A DNA stretch of 64,000 nt. It comes from an uncultured bacterium (GTDB lineage: Bacteria > Fidelibacterota > Marinisomatia > Marinisomatales > Marinisomataceae). Positions 8,801-15,511 of the stretch are shown piece by piece (the stretch's first letter is position 1; the number at the start of each line of letters is the position of its first letter). Where the stretch lies: the NCBI GenBank assembly GCA_943788675.1, contig CALSRE010000001.1, forward strand, positions 423,400 through 487,399, written 5' to 3'. Position numbers and translations under genes: made by a program. Under the pieces are notes generated by a model. The model did no database searches. It was given only the letters and a program-made list of their open reading frames with translations, and had not been told where the DNA came from.

Positions 8801-9218
8801 TGTTTATACATATTTCGGTCCTGTTGCATTTAATATTTTCTTAGCTGCCTTATTAAATGAGATTACAAAAGGATGGGGGAGTGATATTAAAGGAAATGTA
8901 TTAGCATATCTATTAATTGTTGCAGTATTTACAGCAGATCTTGGATTTCAGTATAATATTATAAATTCTATCTCTCTTGCACTCGCTTATGGCGGGATAA
9001 TATTTTTAATATTCAAATTTATCATTAAAAACAATTATGCAATGATACCTTTTTACACGTTGTTTATAATGTTCTTTGATAGATTTGCAGCAACTGATTT
9101 TGGAACAGTTTCTTCTTATCAAAATGAAACAGTGTTTATGATGCTTTCTCTAGTGCTAGCAACGTTTGTAATGGTTTCATTAACGAAGAAGCTATTTAAT
9201 ATGACTGTAAAAGGATAA
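5871..9218 (+). CDS. large polytopic CPBP-family intramembrane protease-like protein
   Basis: At 1115 residues this is far longer than a usual CPBP (CAAX/Abi) protease of 200-300. The core, about residues 340-545, holds all three family motifs: EEMLFR near residue 423, FGAGH near 463 and the HYVYD helix near 503, which form the glutamic-type metal-independent active site. It is flanked by two extracytoplasmic regions that resemble each other: about residues 140-225 and 727-812, each starting with an EEDA/EEAQ helix and ending FVPESFKR or FIPEEWSR before a membrane span. The C-terminus has about seven more spans. Start is ATG with AGGAGA 6 bases upstream. Substrate unknown; it may sense a ligand outside and cut in the membrane. 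It lies divergent from a fatty-acid operon and before an SDR/PlsC pair. Confidence 0.75.
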   Translation: MINNKGLITTFFIAVLSIFYLGSVWNDFFGTLNVNVSMDRQQSLQVAADSSENFEILNDTFEFTSAYNFDSSLRDFVELKEGGKEKFQEIIDNDIYSPYNWMVRSYKEGEIVEAMFQFKPDGSPNGYRIKIPEDFDSESLSEEDALLLVQKNINNQWSGNFNDYSLIESSFEEMPNGRVDHSFLFEHNLQDIGEAKYRLRATVSGSVISSVSPFAFVPESFKREFANIRSDNDTIAIFANFAFLGLYLLGIGITSLVIFYRNGWLRWKKSVAAAAFVAVFSNILLNLNFYPTMWMYYDTATSKSQFMSEQMLGIVAGGILQFFILAASFITAESLTRRAFPKHIQIWKTWSSNVANSKRVLNDTIFAYLIVPIKLAIVGAFYILMERHFGFWSPASSSFDPNYLASIFPWYTGLAISLQAGFWEEMLFRAVPIAAGVLIGQKYNMRFTGLMVAMVVQALIFGAGHANYPAQPSYARVVELFLPSIVVYGMLYLRLGVVFGAITHYVYDVVLFSLPIWYSSGYMFDKFMTVIGGFIPLLVILYFRMKNRKWSEIDPASLNEGFVPDPPEMKVKEQKEKVVVSPSATNVLNPKVIGVALLFIIAIFSTFKLSNVEIPVNSPSIDKEEAISIANKFLLDNDITLPEGYNAYAFDDSSYPSSSFIWQELGEEKYKALLGSYVLGPRWKVRFAKFDGPVESRAREIMISMDFEGNILRFNNKYPEAEEGKELSREEAQVLAENALSAYLKIDLADATLTSAQESQKPNRMDWTFTFTDNEELDYDGSKLQNIISISGNEVSGFTQFVFIPEEWSRMKKDREGLSGIIGTLYTVPGLIFVIGLMLLRSFKLMMDRKINLRKGLIFGSFAIFGIIRIFNDASFLNSMPTNQPIENLMTTYYISSIGGVLIVLGLINVLLYGTLYKMIKSSVNNIKIIDAVLGGLVVALSMIAALALVGSFQLNLNPNFASFNLTSYYPLYDTLNVYTYFGPVAFNIFLAALLNEITKGWGSDIKGNVLAYLLIVAVFTADLGFQYNIINSISLALAYGGIIFLIFKFIIKNNYAMIPFYTLFIMFFDRFAATDFGTVSSYQNETVFMMLSLVLATFVMVSLTKKLFNMTVKG

Positions 9219-9237
9219 AATATATTATATTCCCTGG

Positions 9238-10035
9238 ATGTCACATTTTAAAGGAAAAAAAGTTATAGTAACTGGCGCTTCTTCGGGAATTGGAGAAGCA
9301 ACTGCAAAAGAGTTTTTAAAACAGGGAGCTAAGGTAATTTTAGTGTCTCGAAGTGAAGAAAAAATGAGAGATTCATTTAAGGACTTTAGCAATGAATCTT
9401 ATGCAATTTATCCATTTGATTTAAGCAAGCTTGAAGATATTGAATCATTTGTTGATAAATTGGTCAAAAAAGAAGGACCAGTTGATATTTTGTTTAATAA
9501 TGCTGGAATTGGCTCTCAAAGCTATTTTGAAGATACCGATCTTAATGTTTTTCATGAATTGATGAACCTTGATTATTTTTCTGTAGTCTATTTTACAAAA
9601 GCAATGCTTAATCATATGATTAAGGAGGGTCATGGACATATCGCAACCAATACTAGCGTTGCTGGCTTAATTACTTCTAGAGGAAGAACTGCTTACTCGT
9701 CAGCAAAGTTTGCACTCCATGGATTTTTCGATTCATTAAGACTTGAGATTGATAAGCATAATATTCCTATTACATTGATTGCCCCTGGTAAAGTGGTTAC
9801 AAAGTTTGGAGATAATAAATTAGATGCTCAAGGCGAACAATTTGGTGATAAAAATATTGGTACACCTTACGGCTTGTCTTCAAAAAAAGCTGCAAAAATT
9901 ATTTTATCAGCTATCAAGCATAAAAAAAGACAAATTGTTATATCTAAATGGTCTGATGTTGCTTGGTTGGGTGTTTTTATTAACAAATTTTTCCCTTCTT
10001 TATATTTCTTCTTAGCAAAAAGAATAAACGCATAA
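9238..10035 (+). CDS. short-chain dehydrogenase/reductase (DltE/DHRS7-like)
   Basis: A 265-residue SDR with TGASSGIG near residue 13, NNAG near residue 90, the Ser/Tyr/Lys catalytic set (TNTSVAG, then YSSAK near 155) and a hydrophobic C-terminal segment (KFFPSLYFFLAKRI) that could anchor it at the membrane, as in lipid-acting SDRs. Arginine after the second strand (VSRSEEK) favours NADP(H). It is followed after 7 bases by a PlsC-type acyltransferase, so reduction of an acyl or lipid intermediate is likely. The exact substrate cannot be read from sequence. Confidence 0.85.
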   Translation: MSHFKGKKVIVTGASSGIGEATAKEFLKQGAKVILVSRSEEKMRDSFKDFSNESYAIYPFDLSKLEDIESFVDKLVKKEGPVDILFNNAGIGSQSYFEDTDLNVFHELMNLDYFSVVYFTKAMLNHMIKEGHGHIATNTSVAGLITSRGRTAYSSAKFALHGFFDSLRLEIDKHNIPITLIAPGKVVTKFGDNKLDAQGEQFGDKNIGTPYGLSSKKAAKIILSAIKHKKRQIVISKWSDVAWLGVFINKFFPSLYFFLAKRINA

Positions 10036-10042
10036 TTAACAT

Positions 10043-10780
10043 ATGAAATATAGTATTTTAGAAGACCCTCGATATCGTCATATTGCCGAACCTAAATCAA
10101 TATTATTCCAAATATTTTCATTTATTTTTGATCTTTATGCAAATACAGTATTAACGTTTTACACACCAGTGAAAGTAATTGGAAGAGAAAACATTCCTAA
10201 AGATAAACCCTATATTTTTGTAAGTAATCATAATAGTCACATGGACATTGCTGTATTGGCATACTCTACAAGAATGGGATACGAAAAATTTGGATTTTTA
10301 GCTGCTAAAGATTATTGGTTTGATAATAATTTTAGAAGACGATTTTTTAAATATTTAATAAATCTTATTCCTATAAGTCGAAAGCAAAATCCTGAGTCAC
10401 TCGACTTCGATGACACAATAACATTATCCAAGGCATTTATGAAGTTGGGCAATAATATTATTATTTTTCCTGAAGGATCTAGAGGTGAGCCTGGTAAAAT
10501 GCAAAGATTTAGAAAAGGAGCAATAAAATTTTCAATGGGACTTAACGCACCTATTCTTCCAGCTGTTATAGTAGGGGCTGAAAAAGCCTGGCCTAAAGGG
10601 GAAACTTGGATGCAATCTGTTCCAATTACTGTTAAAATATTACCTCAAATCAATCCAATCGATTTAGAAGGTTTATCTGCAAGTGCGTACAACAAAACTT
10701 TAAGCACTGAAACGAAAAAGCTTGAAAATAAAATTGTAAAAGCATTGAAAGAGTTAGAAGAAAATACTAACTCTGAGTAA
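10043..10780 (+). CDS. plsC: 1-acyl-sn-glycerol-3-phosphate acyltransferase family protein
   Basis: A 245-residue membrane-bound acyltransferase of the PlsC/LPLAT family. The catalytic HX4D is seen as SNHNSHMDIAV near residue 61, and the glycerol-phosphate binding motif as FPEGSRGEPGKMQRFRKGA near residue 147. An N-terminal hydrophobic stretch (ILFQIFSFIFDLYA) would hold it at the inner membrane. The family transfers an acyl chain to position 2 of lysophosphatidate, but paralogues acylate other lysolipids, so the symbol is tentative. It overlaps the convergent Rieske-like gene by 14 bases. Confidence 0.85.
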   Translation: MKYSILEDPRYRHIAEPKSILFQIFSFIFDLYANTVLTFYTPVKVIGRENIPKDKPYIFVSNHNSHMDIAVLAYSTRMGYEKFGFLAAKDYWFDNNFRRRFFKYLINLIPISRKQNPESLDFDDTITLSKAFMKLGNNIIIFPEGSRGEPGKMQRFRKGAIKFSMGLNAPILPAVIVGAEKAWPKGETWMQSVPITVKILPQINPIDLEGLSASAYNKTLSTETKKLENKIVKALKELEENTNSE

Positions 10781-11396
10781 TTGTAATAAGAGTACCTTCA
10801 GAGTTTATTGATGCATTATAACTGGTAAGAGCTTGTGTAGCAGGTCCTTTTTGTACGCTTCCATCCAAATTAAATATTGATCCATGTGAACCGCCTTGTT
10901 GGCTACAAGGAAGATTATTGTTTGCGCCATCAAAATCAACAGAAAATCCTGCATGAGTGCAGTTTCTTGATAGAGCTCTTACGGAAGAATTGCTCGCTCT
11001 TATAACTATAAGCCCTAAGCTGGCAAAAGTATTACTTCCGCTTAGTACAATTCCAGAGCCAACAGTTTGAAGAGATTGATAAATTTTAGTGATGTCGATA
11101 GTAATTGTTCCTGTTGATGCATCAAAATTATAACCAGTATCTCCTGTACCGCCACCATTATTTCCACCACCATTATTATCACCTCCACCAGTGTCACTTC
11201 CACCAGTGTCACCACCATTATTATCGGGACCTGTAGGAGACGAAGATCCTCCACCGCAAGCTTCAAGGATAAAGGCAGTACTTCCAATCAAAGTCAGCGT
11301 AGATGCTTTACGAATAAAGTCCCTTCTGGAGGGATCAACTGCTTTTTCTTCAAAGCAATTACACGCACATTTTGATTGTTTTATTTTGTTTGACAT
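10767..11396 (-). CDS. Tat-exported Rieske-like [2Fe-2S] lipoprotein with altered cluster motif
   Basis: A 209-residue protein. The N-terminus has a twin-arginine signal (SRRDFIRKAS), ending in a lipobox-like LEAC near residue 47. A low-complexity linker of Gly, Asn, Asp and Thr (about residues 48-87) follows. The C-terminal domain carries the first Rieske half-site CTHAGF and a second half-site where the usual CxxH is stretched: PCSQQGGSHGSIFNLDGS. The rest of the Rieske fold (CxH, HGSxFNLDGSVQKGPA) is normal. The two disulfide cysteines of bc1-type Rieske proteins are missing. It may still bind a cluster with a longer loop, or have lost it. It is transcribed away from a b561-like protein and YceI. 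Confidence 0.75.
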   Translation of the reverse strand: MSNKIKQSKCACNCFEEKAVDPSRRDFIRKASTLTLIGSTAFILEACGGGSSSPTGPDNNGGDTGGSDTGGGDNNGGGNNGGGTGDTGYNFDASTGTITIDITKIYQSLQTVGSGIVLSGSNTFASLGLIVIRASNSSVRALSRNCTHAGFSVDFDGANNNLPCSQQGGSHGSIFNLDGSVQKGPATQALTSYNASINSEGTLITITQS

Positions 11397-11462
11397 CGCT
11401 TTAAATTAATAAAAAATTATTAATATCAAAATTTAATACGAATTTTTTATATATTGAGGTTA

Positions 11463-12116
11463 ATGATAATCAATAAATCATCCATATTTAATGCTATTTT
11501 ACTAGCACTATTTTTTCATTCAACGGTGCTGAGTCAATCTATAGTTACTAAAGAATCATATGATAAACGATTTACTCCTCCTGAAATCGGCCTTCCAGAA
11601 AATATACCATTTGTGAAAAATATAATTTGGGGAGAGAATGGCACCTTTAGAAAGTTAAATATCGGACCTGAAACTAGAATAGAAGAATTAAAGTTGCGAA
11701 GAAAAATGCTTCAAGCTCATCAGTGGCTTGGAATCATTACTCTTGCAGGCCTTGCTTATCAGTATGATGTTGGAAAAGAGCTTTATAATGGAAACGATAG
11801 CAATTATTGGGATTCGCATTATGATAAACATAAAGCGATGGGATACTTTACGTATATGACCTATATGTCTACCGCATCTCTCTCAATTTTTTCTCCTCCA
11901 GCTAGAAAATATGATAATAATAGAAATTCTATAAAATTTCATAGACGAATGGCAGCATTACATTTTACTGCTATGATGGCACAACCATTTCTTGCTAAAA
12001 AAGCAGTTGAAAATGGTAAACGATATAATGACTTGATGGATGCTCATCTTAAAGCTGGAACAGTAGCTTTTTTTGCATTAAGCCTTGATGCGCTAGGAAT
12101 TACTTTTTTCAAATGA
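11463..12116 (+). CDS. cytochrome b561-like membrane protein with signal peptide
   Basis: About 217 residues from ATG 11463; the ORF track starts at a TTG three codons earlier that overlaps the likely ribosome site (GAGG). After an N-terminal signal (about residues 8-26) and about 50 extracytoplasmic residues come four hydrophobic segments. Histidines sit at the helix ends and inside: QAHQWLG, DKHKAMG, KFHRRMAALHF and DAHLKAG. This four-helix, paired-histidine layout matches b561-type diheme proteins. I infer electron transfer across or within the membrane. It overlaps the YceI gene by 4 bases (ATGA) and is divergent from the Rieske-like gene, a combination that looks like a redox unit. Confidence 0.55.
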   Translation: MIINKSSIFNAILLALFFHSTVLSQSIVTKESYDKRFTPPEIGLPENIPFVKNIIWGENGTFRKLNIGPETRIEELKLRRKMLQAHQWLGIITLAGLAYQYDVGKELYNGNDSNYWDSHYDKHKAMGYFTYMTYMSTASLSIFSPPARKYDNNRNSIKFHRRMAALHFTAMMAQPFLAKKAVENGKRYNDLMDAHLKAGTVAFFALSLDALGITFFK

Positions 12117-12640
12117 AGAAATGTACTTTTATCTTATTTTTTCATCTTCTTTTTTCTCAATCATTGGTTGAGTTCAATTTAGAGAATAGTTATATATCTT
12201 ATGACGGTAAGCATCCTGCTCATAATTGGACGGGAATATCAAAAGAAATTCAAGGATCTTTTGAGCTTAATATAGATGATTTAACACAGTCAAAAATAGA
12301 TCTTTATGTGCCGGTATTTAGTTTTGATAGTAAAAATGCCAGCAGAGACTCTAATATGCTCGATGTGGTTGAAGAATATTATTATCCATACGTTAGGTTT
12401 ATCTCTAAAAAAATTGAGAAAAAAGATAATAGGTTTGAAGTCACCGGAGATATAATGTTCCACGGGATGACAAAACAATTCTTAATTCCAGTTTCATTTT
12501 CTAAGGAAGGTAAAAAAGTAATCATCGATTCAGAGTTTTCAATAATGTTGACAGACTTTAAAATTAAAAGACCTTCTTTGTTAACGATTAAGATTCGCGA
12601 TAAAGTAGATATAAAAGTATATTTAGAAGGTTCTATTTAA
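12113..12640 (+). CDS. YceI-family periplasmic lipid-binding protein
   Basis: A 175-residue protein with a signal peptide (about 15 residues, LFFHLLFSQ) and the YceI lipocalin-like barrel: HNWTGISKEIQGSFEL, FDSKNASRDSNMLDVVE, YPYVRF, and TGDIMFHGMTKQF. YceI proteins bind isoprenoid or amide lipids in the periplasm and often sit beside cytochrome b561 genes, as here. It starts with ATGA overlap to the b561-like gene. Its 3' end overlaps the convergent broken small gene at 12623. Confidence 0.88.
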   Translation: MKKCTFILFFHLLFSQSLVEFNLENSYISYDGKHPAHNWTGISKEIQGSFELNIDDLTQSKIDLYVPVFSFDSKNASRDSNMLDVVEEYYYPYVRFISKKIEKKDNRFEVTGDIMFHGMTKQFLIPVSFSKEGKKVIIDSEFSIMLTDFKIKRPSLLTIKIRDKVDIKVYLEGSI

Positions 12641-12882
12641 AAAATAACTAAATATTGCCAGAAGAATGGCTACTAAAACATCGTGAAGCGGTGTGGCTGA
12701 AGGGTAACCGAAATTCCAAAGACATACCAAAAAAAGCCAAATAGCATGATTTCTAATCACAAGATTTTCTATCCAAATAGGTAGAATGTTTTGTTAGGCA
12801 CCATTACAAGCATAAAGAAAGTGAAATGCAACGCAATGATAAGTCCAAAAACTTGTAATATTGTAATTGTGTTTTTATCCAT
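12623..12882 (-). pseudogene. small membrane protein gene broken by a frameshift
   Basis: This is absent from the ORF track. The first frame starts at ATG 12882 with AAGGA 6 bases upstream and reads a membrane helix (LQVFGLIIALHFTFFMLVM), then stops at 12769. In the -1 frame the reading goes on as PIWIENLVIRNHAIWLFLV, then GYPSATPLHDVLVAILLAIF, to a TAA at 12623. Adding one base (for example an A in the AAAA of AACAAAACATT) restores an 86-residue protein with three membrane helices. The ATG begins one base after the stop of the DUF1295 gene, so it was the last gene of that operon. It may be a real pseudogene or a sequencing error. Confidence 0.65.
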
Positions 12883-12883
12883 A

Positions 12884-13762
12884 TTATCCTTTAAATAAGC
12901 GTTTTAATATAGTGATTTCTGGAAATAAAATATGAACTCTTTTTTGATAATCTTTGTATTGAGGTCTAGTGCGTAGTATCTTGATTTCAATCCATGGAAT
13001 GCTTGCAAACATAAACATCGCAGTCATTGCAATTGGGGCTAATAGAAGATAGTTCATTCCAGAAAATGAGTTTCCAAATACAAAAATTCCCCACCAGAAC
13101 ATGATCTCTCCATAGTAGTTTGGGTGTCTTGAATAGCTCCAAAGTCCTGTATCAATAATACCCGTACCACTTGGATATTTTTCTCTAAAATCGTGAAGCT
13201 GTTTATCACTTATAATTTCAAGAAGTACACCAATTATACATAATCCAAAACCTAAGAAAATTGTCCAATTATATGCAGATGAGAAATCTTGTGCCATAGG
13301 CATGCAACAGAAAAAAACTATAAAGGTGGGGAAAAAATGAATCCCCCCAATGTTTCCAACAATTTCAAATGCATTCCCTAGATTATTTCGCATGTCAATA
13401 TATCTCCAGTCTTCATGATGAAGCCCTTCCCAGGTTTTTATCCAATTTGAAGTCAATCGTAGAGACCAAAATAAAACTGCTGACATTAATAAAATCGTAG
13501 GTGTATTAAATATGTAGTCATTCATTGCAATCCAATAAAATGCTATCACGGGAGGAATTACCGACCAATATGGATCATAGAATGATGAATTTTTATAAGC
13601 AACACTGAAAGCATAGATGACAAATGTAGCTATAATATCTGCAAGAAGAATTTGTAGCATTTGTGAACAGCTTGATGTAAAAGAAAGAGAGATAAATCCT
13701 AAAACAATAGCAATTACATACGCTACTAGTACAGTGAGTAAACCTTTAGTTTTTATCGTCAT
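12884..13762 (-). CDS. DUF1295 membrane enzyme (steroid 5-alpha-reductase-like)
   Basis: A 292-residue protein with about seven membrane segments and the family block GLWSYSRHPNYYGEIMFWWG near residue 210, plus the earlier LTSNWIKTWEGLHHEDWRY, where DUF1295 proteins show a conserved RxxxxWxGxxxEDWRY stretch. It ends with KDYQKRVHILFPE. It is more typical of DUF1295 than the paralogue at 2621. The first 17 bases overlap the end of the next upstream gene (flippase-like), so they form an operon. The likely role is a lipid or steroid-like reductase; the substrate is unknown. Confidence 0.85.
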   Translation of the reverse strand: MTIKTKGLLTVLVAYVIAIVLGFISLSFTSSCSQMLQILLADIIATFVIYAFSVAYKNSSFYDPYWSVIPPVIAFYWIAMNDYIFNTPTILLMSAVLFWSLRLTSNWIKTWEGLHHEDWRYIDMRNNLGNAFEIVGNIGGIHFFPTFIVFFCCMPMAQDFSSAYNWTIFLGFGLCIIGVLLEIISDKQLHDFREKYPSGTGIIDTGLWSYSRHPNYYGEIMFWWGIFVFGNSFSGMNYLLLAPIAMTAMFMFASIPWIEIKILRTRPQYKDYQKRVHILFPEITILKRLFKG

Positions 13763-14663
13763 TTATAAGTGTTTTTAAATCAATTTTTTCGAAAGATAAA
13801 AAAATGTATCCAAAAATAATAGTATATACTAAAAATAAGCTATGCATCAGGATAGCTGCAGTTTGAGCTAAATCAATATTAATACCGTACAAAGAAAGAC
13901 AGTAGATGACAGCTAAGTGGTAGGTTCCAATAGCAGCAGGAGCAACTGGAAGAGAAGTAATAATGCTAGATATTATTGTAAGACCTATGTATTGCTGTGT
14001 TGTTAAATTAATATTCAGGGCTTGTAATATTAGATATATATACACAACAAAAGAACACCAAAGCAAAATTGAGATACCAACTAGTTTTATTTTATTTTTT
14101 GATACAAGTAAATAGCCATCAATAAAATTTCTGGTAATAGAAAATTTTTCTTGAACAATGTTTACGATAGAATTTCTTCCAAAAATAATAGTAGAAGTGA
14201 TTATGTATAATAAAAGAATTATAAATGAAAATTTGAAGCCCAATACATCTTGATAGCCTGAAAAAATGATAAATATGCTAAAAAATCCTATGATCCATAA
14301 ATCAATAATTTTCTCAGCTACAAGGCTACCAACTAAAAAACTAAACCTTATTTCTTTTGATTGATTTGATAGAAGTTGAGCTCTTCCCAGGTCTCCAGCT
14401 CTAAATGGAAGGATGTTATTTAAGAAGTATCCTATATGCGTAGATGACATGTATTGCACAAAACTTAATTCTGTGGGAGTGTTAAGAAGCATTTTCCATC
14501 TAATAGATCGTAAAATAAAAGTGATAAAAGTAATTAAGGTAGCTAAAAAAACATAGAAGAGGTTAGCTGCAAACAATGCACGGTTTATATCTTCTAGGTT
14601 AACTTGTTGAAATGCAAAATAAAGGCATAGCGTTGCAACGCTAATAGATAAGATTTTCTTCAA
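13746..14663 (-). CDS. lysylphosphatidylglycerol synthase TM / UPF0104-like membrane protein
   Basis: A 305-residue polytopic protein with about eight membrane helices. RSIRWKMLL near residue 52, then NNILPFRAGDLGRAQLLSN near residue 83 and the late TSLPVAPAAIGTYHLAVIY are conserved marks of the PF03706 family (the membrane domain of MprF and AglD-like proteins), thought to move or modify lipids. There is no lysyl-transferase domain, so this is the stand-alone type. It overlaps the small lipoprotein-like gene upstream by 4 bases and DUF1295 downstream by 17. Confidence 0.8.
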   Translation of the reverse strand: MKKILSISVATLCLYFAFQQVNLEDINRALFAANLFYVFLATLITFITFILRSIRWKMLLNTPTELSFVQYMSSTHIGYFLNNILPFRAGDLGRAQLLSNQSKEIRFSFLVGSLVAEKIIDLWIIGFFSIFIIFSGYQDVLGFKFSFIILLLYIITSTIIFGRNSIVNIVQEKFSITRNFIDGYLLVSKNKIKLVGISILLWCSFVVYIYLILQALNINLTTQQYIGLTIISSIITSLPVAPAAIGTYHLAVIYCLSLYGINIDLAQTAAILMHSLFLVYTIIFGYIFLSFEKIDLKTLINDDKN

Positions 14664-14863
14664 GGATTTTGATTGTCTCGTTGAAACTCATAATTAACAA
14701 TCCTTTTTTTCATGGGATTGCCATTTTCGTCAAGATGCTCAGTAGTTTCCATTGGACTATTATATTCCATTGGAACATTTGTGTTTACTTGGCAATTGCT
14801 CATTAACCCTAGCATAGCAATCAACATGATTAGAGCAATGATTGTTGGAAAATGATTACGCAT
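14660..14863 (-). CDS. hypothetical small lipoprotein-like protein
   Basis: This 67-residue protein has an N-terminal hydrophobic segment (IIALIMLIAMLGLM) followed by SNC near residue 24, which resembles a lipobox, though Asn just before Cys is unusual. The remaining 43 residues are polar (LDENGNPMKKRIVNYEFQ). No family recognised. It overlaps its neighbours on both sides (8 bases upstream, 4 bases downstream), so it is almost certainly translated as part of the membrane-protein operon. Confidence 0.5.
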   Translation of the reverse strand: MRNHFPTIIALIMLIAMLGLMSNCQVNTNVPMEYNSPMETTEHLDENGNPMKKRIVNYEFQRDNQNP

Positions 14864-15086
14864 TAAATTTAAAATCCTTAAAGAAGCTTGTTTTGGTTGC
14901 TAAGTATATAATTTCCACTATTCCAAATAATTGAAGTAAGCCACAAGCAACAAACCATCCTTTATGATCATTTCTGCCAGAGAACCATAAAGCAAGTAAA
15001 GTCCATAGCGCCTCCCACATAGATATAGCTAAAAGTAGCATAGGATTACTTTCTAGCATCATTGCAAATTGTTCAAAACTTTCCAT
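14856..15086 (-). CDS. DUF5652-like small membrane protein
   Basis: A 76-residue protein with two membrane helices: about residues 15-36 (LLLAISMWEALWTLLALWF) and 47-63. The WEALWTLLALWFSGRNDHKGWFVAC stretch, then GIVEIIYL, matches the DUF5652 pattern of a tryptophan-rich helix, a basic turn and a second helix ending in IYL. A strong AAGGAGATAA ribosome site precedes the ATG. Function unknown. Confidence 0.6.
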   Translation of the reverse strand: MESFEQFAMMLESNPMLLLAISMWEALWTLLALWFSGRNDHKGWFVACGLLQLFGIVEIIYLATKTSFFKDFKFNA

Positions 15087-15098
15087 AATTTTATCTCC

Positions 15099-15182
15099 TT
15101 AGGGATTAAAAAGAAGTGAAACTAAAAAAACAAATAGAATCACTCCACCAAAAATGCCCCAATAGTATATACCGAATTCCAT
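15099..15182 (-). CDS. possible 27-residue membrane peptide
   Basis: This is too short for the ORF track. It reads MEFGIYYWGIFGGVILFVFL and ends SLLFNP, one hydrophobic helix. Its stop codon (CCCTAAGGAG) lies within the ribosome site of the next gene of the same operon, as in coupled small genes. There is no clear ribosome site before its own ATG, so translation is uncertain. Similar one-helix peptides are common in oxidase and transporter complexes. Confidence 0.35.
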   Translation of the reverse strand: MEFGIYYWGIFGGVILFVFLVSLLFNP

Positions 15183-15253
15183 GTCGAATATTAAATATTT
15201 TTAAGAGAGTTGAAAAGTATTAAAGTTTATTTTTTATAATACTATATTCTTGT

Positions 15254-15511
15254 GTGAAAAAAATAACTCCAGATAATACTACGATTGTTATATATACTAC
15301 ATCTTGGTGTGGACCATGTAAAATGGCTAAAAAACTTTTGACTGAAAAAGGATTTAGTTATAAAGAGATAGATATTGAAGAACATAATATCTCTAGAGAA
15401 GAAATGGCTTCAATGGCTAAAGGTCCAACTGTCCCTCAAATAGTTGTAAATGATCTTGCTATAGGTGGTTTTGTTGATTTAGTGCAATATTTTGAAAACC
15501 AAAATATTTAA
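15254..15511 (+). CDS. glutaredoxin-like thioredoxin-fold protein
   Basis: This 85-residue protein starts at GTG. The N-terminal active site is TSWCGPCKMAKKLL near residue 18; CGPC is the thioredoxin-type pair in a glutaredoxin-length protein. Later blocks PTVPQIVVND (the cis-proline loop) and IGGFVDLVQYF fit the glutathione-binding side of glutaredoxins. It likely reduces disulfides or mixed disulfides in the cytoplasm. The stop overlaps the convergent rlmN by 4 bases. Confidence 0.88.
   Translation: MKKITPDNTTIVIYTTSWCGPCKMAKKLLTEKGFSYKEIDIEEHNISREEMASMAKGPTVPQIVVNDLAIGGFVDLVQYFENQNI

Noticed and set aside
9445-9639. Minus-strand ORF of 64 residues inside the SDR at 9238
   Set aside because: It overlaps the conserved NNAG region of the SDR, and its translation has no family features.
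11174-11238. Short tandem repeat (ccaccattatt, ccaccagtgtc) that might look like a repeat array
   Set aside because: It encodes the Gly/Asn/Asp linker of the Rieske-like protein; there are no spacers, so it is neither a CRISPR array nor a mobile element.
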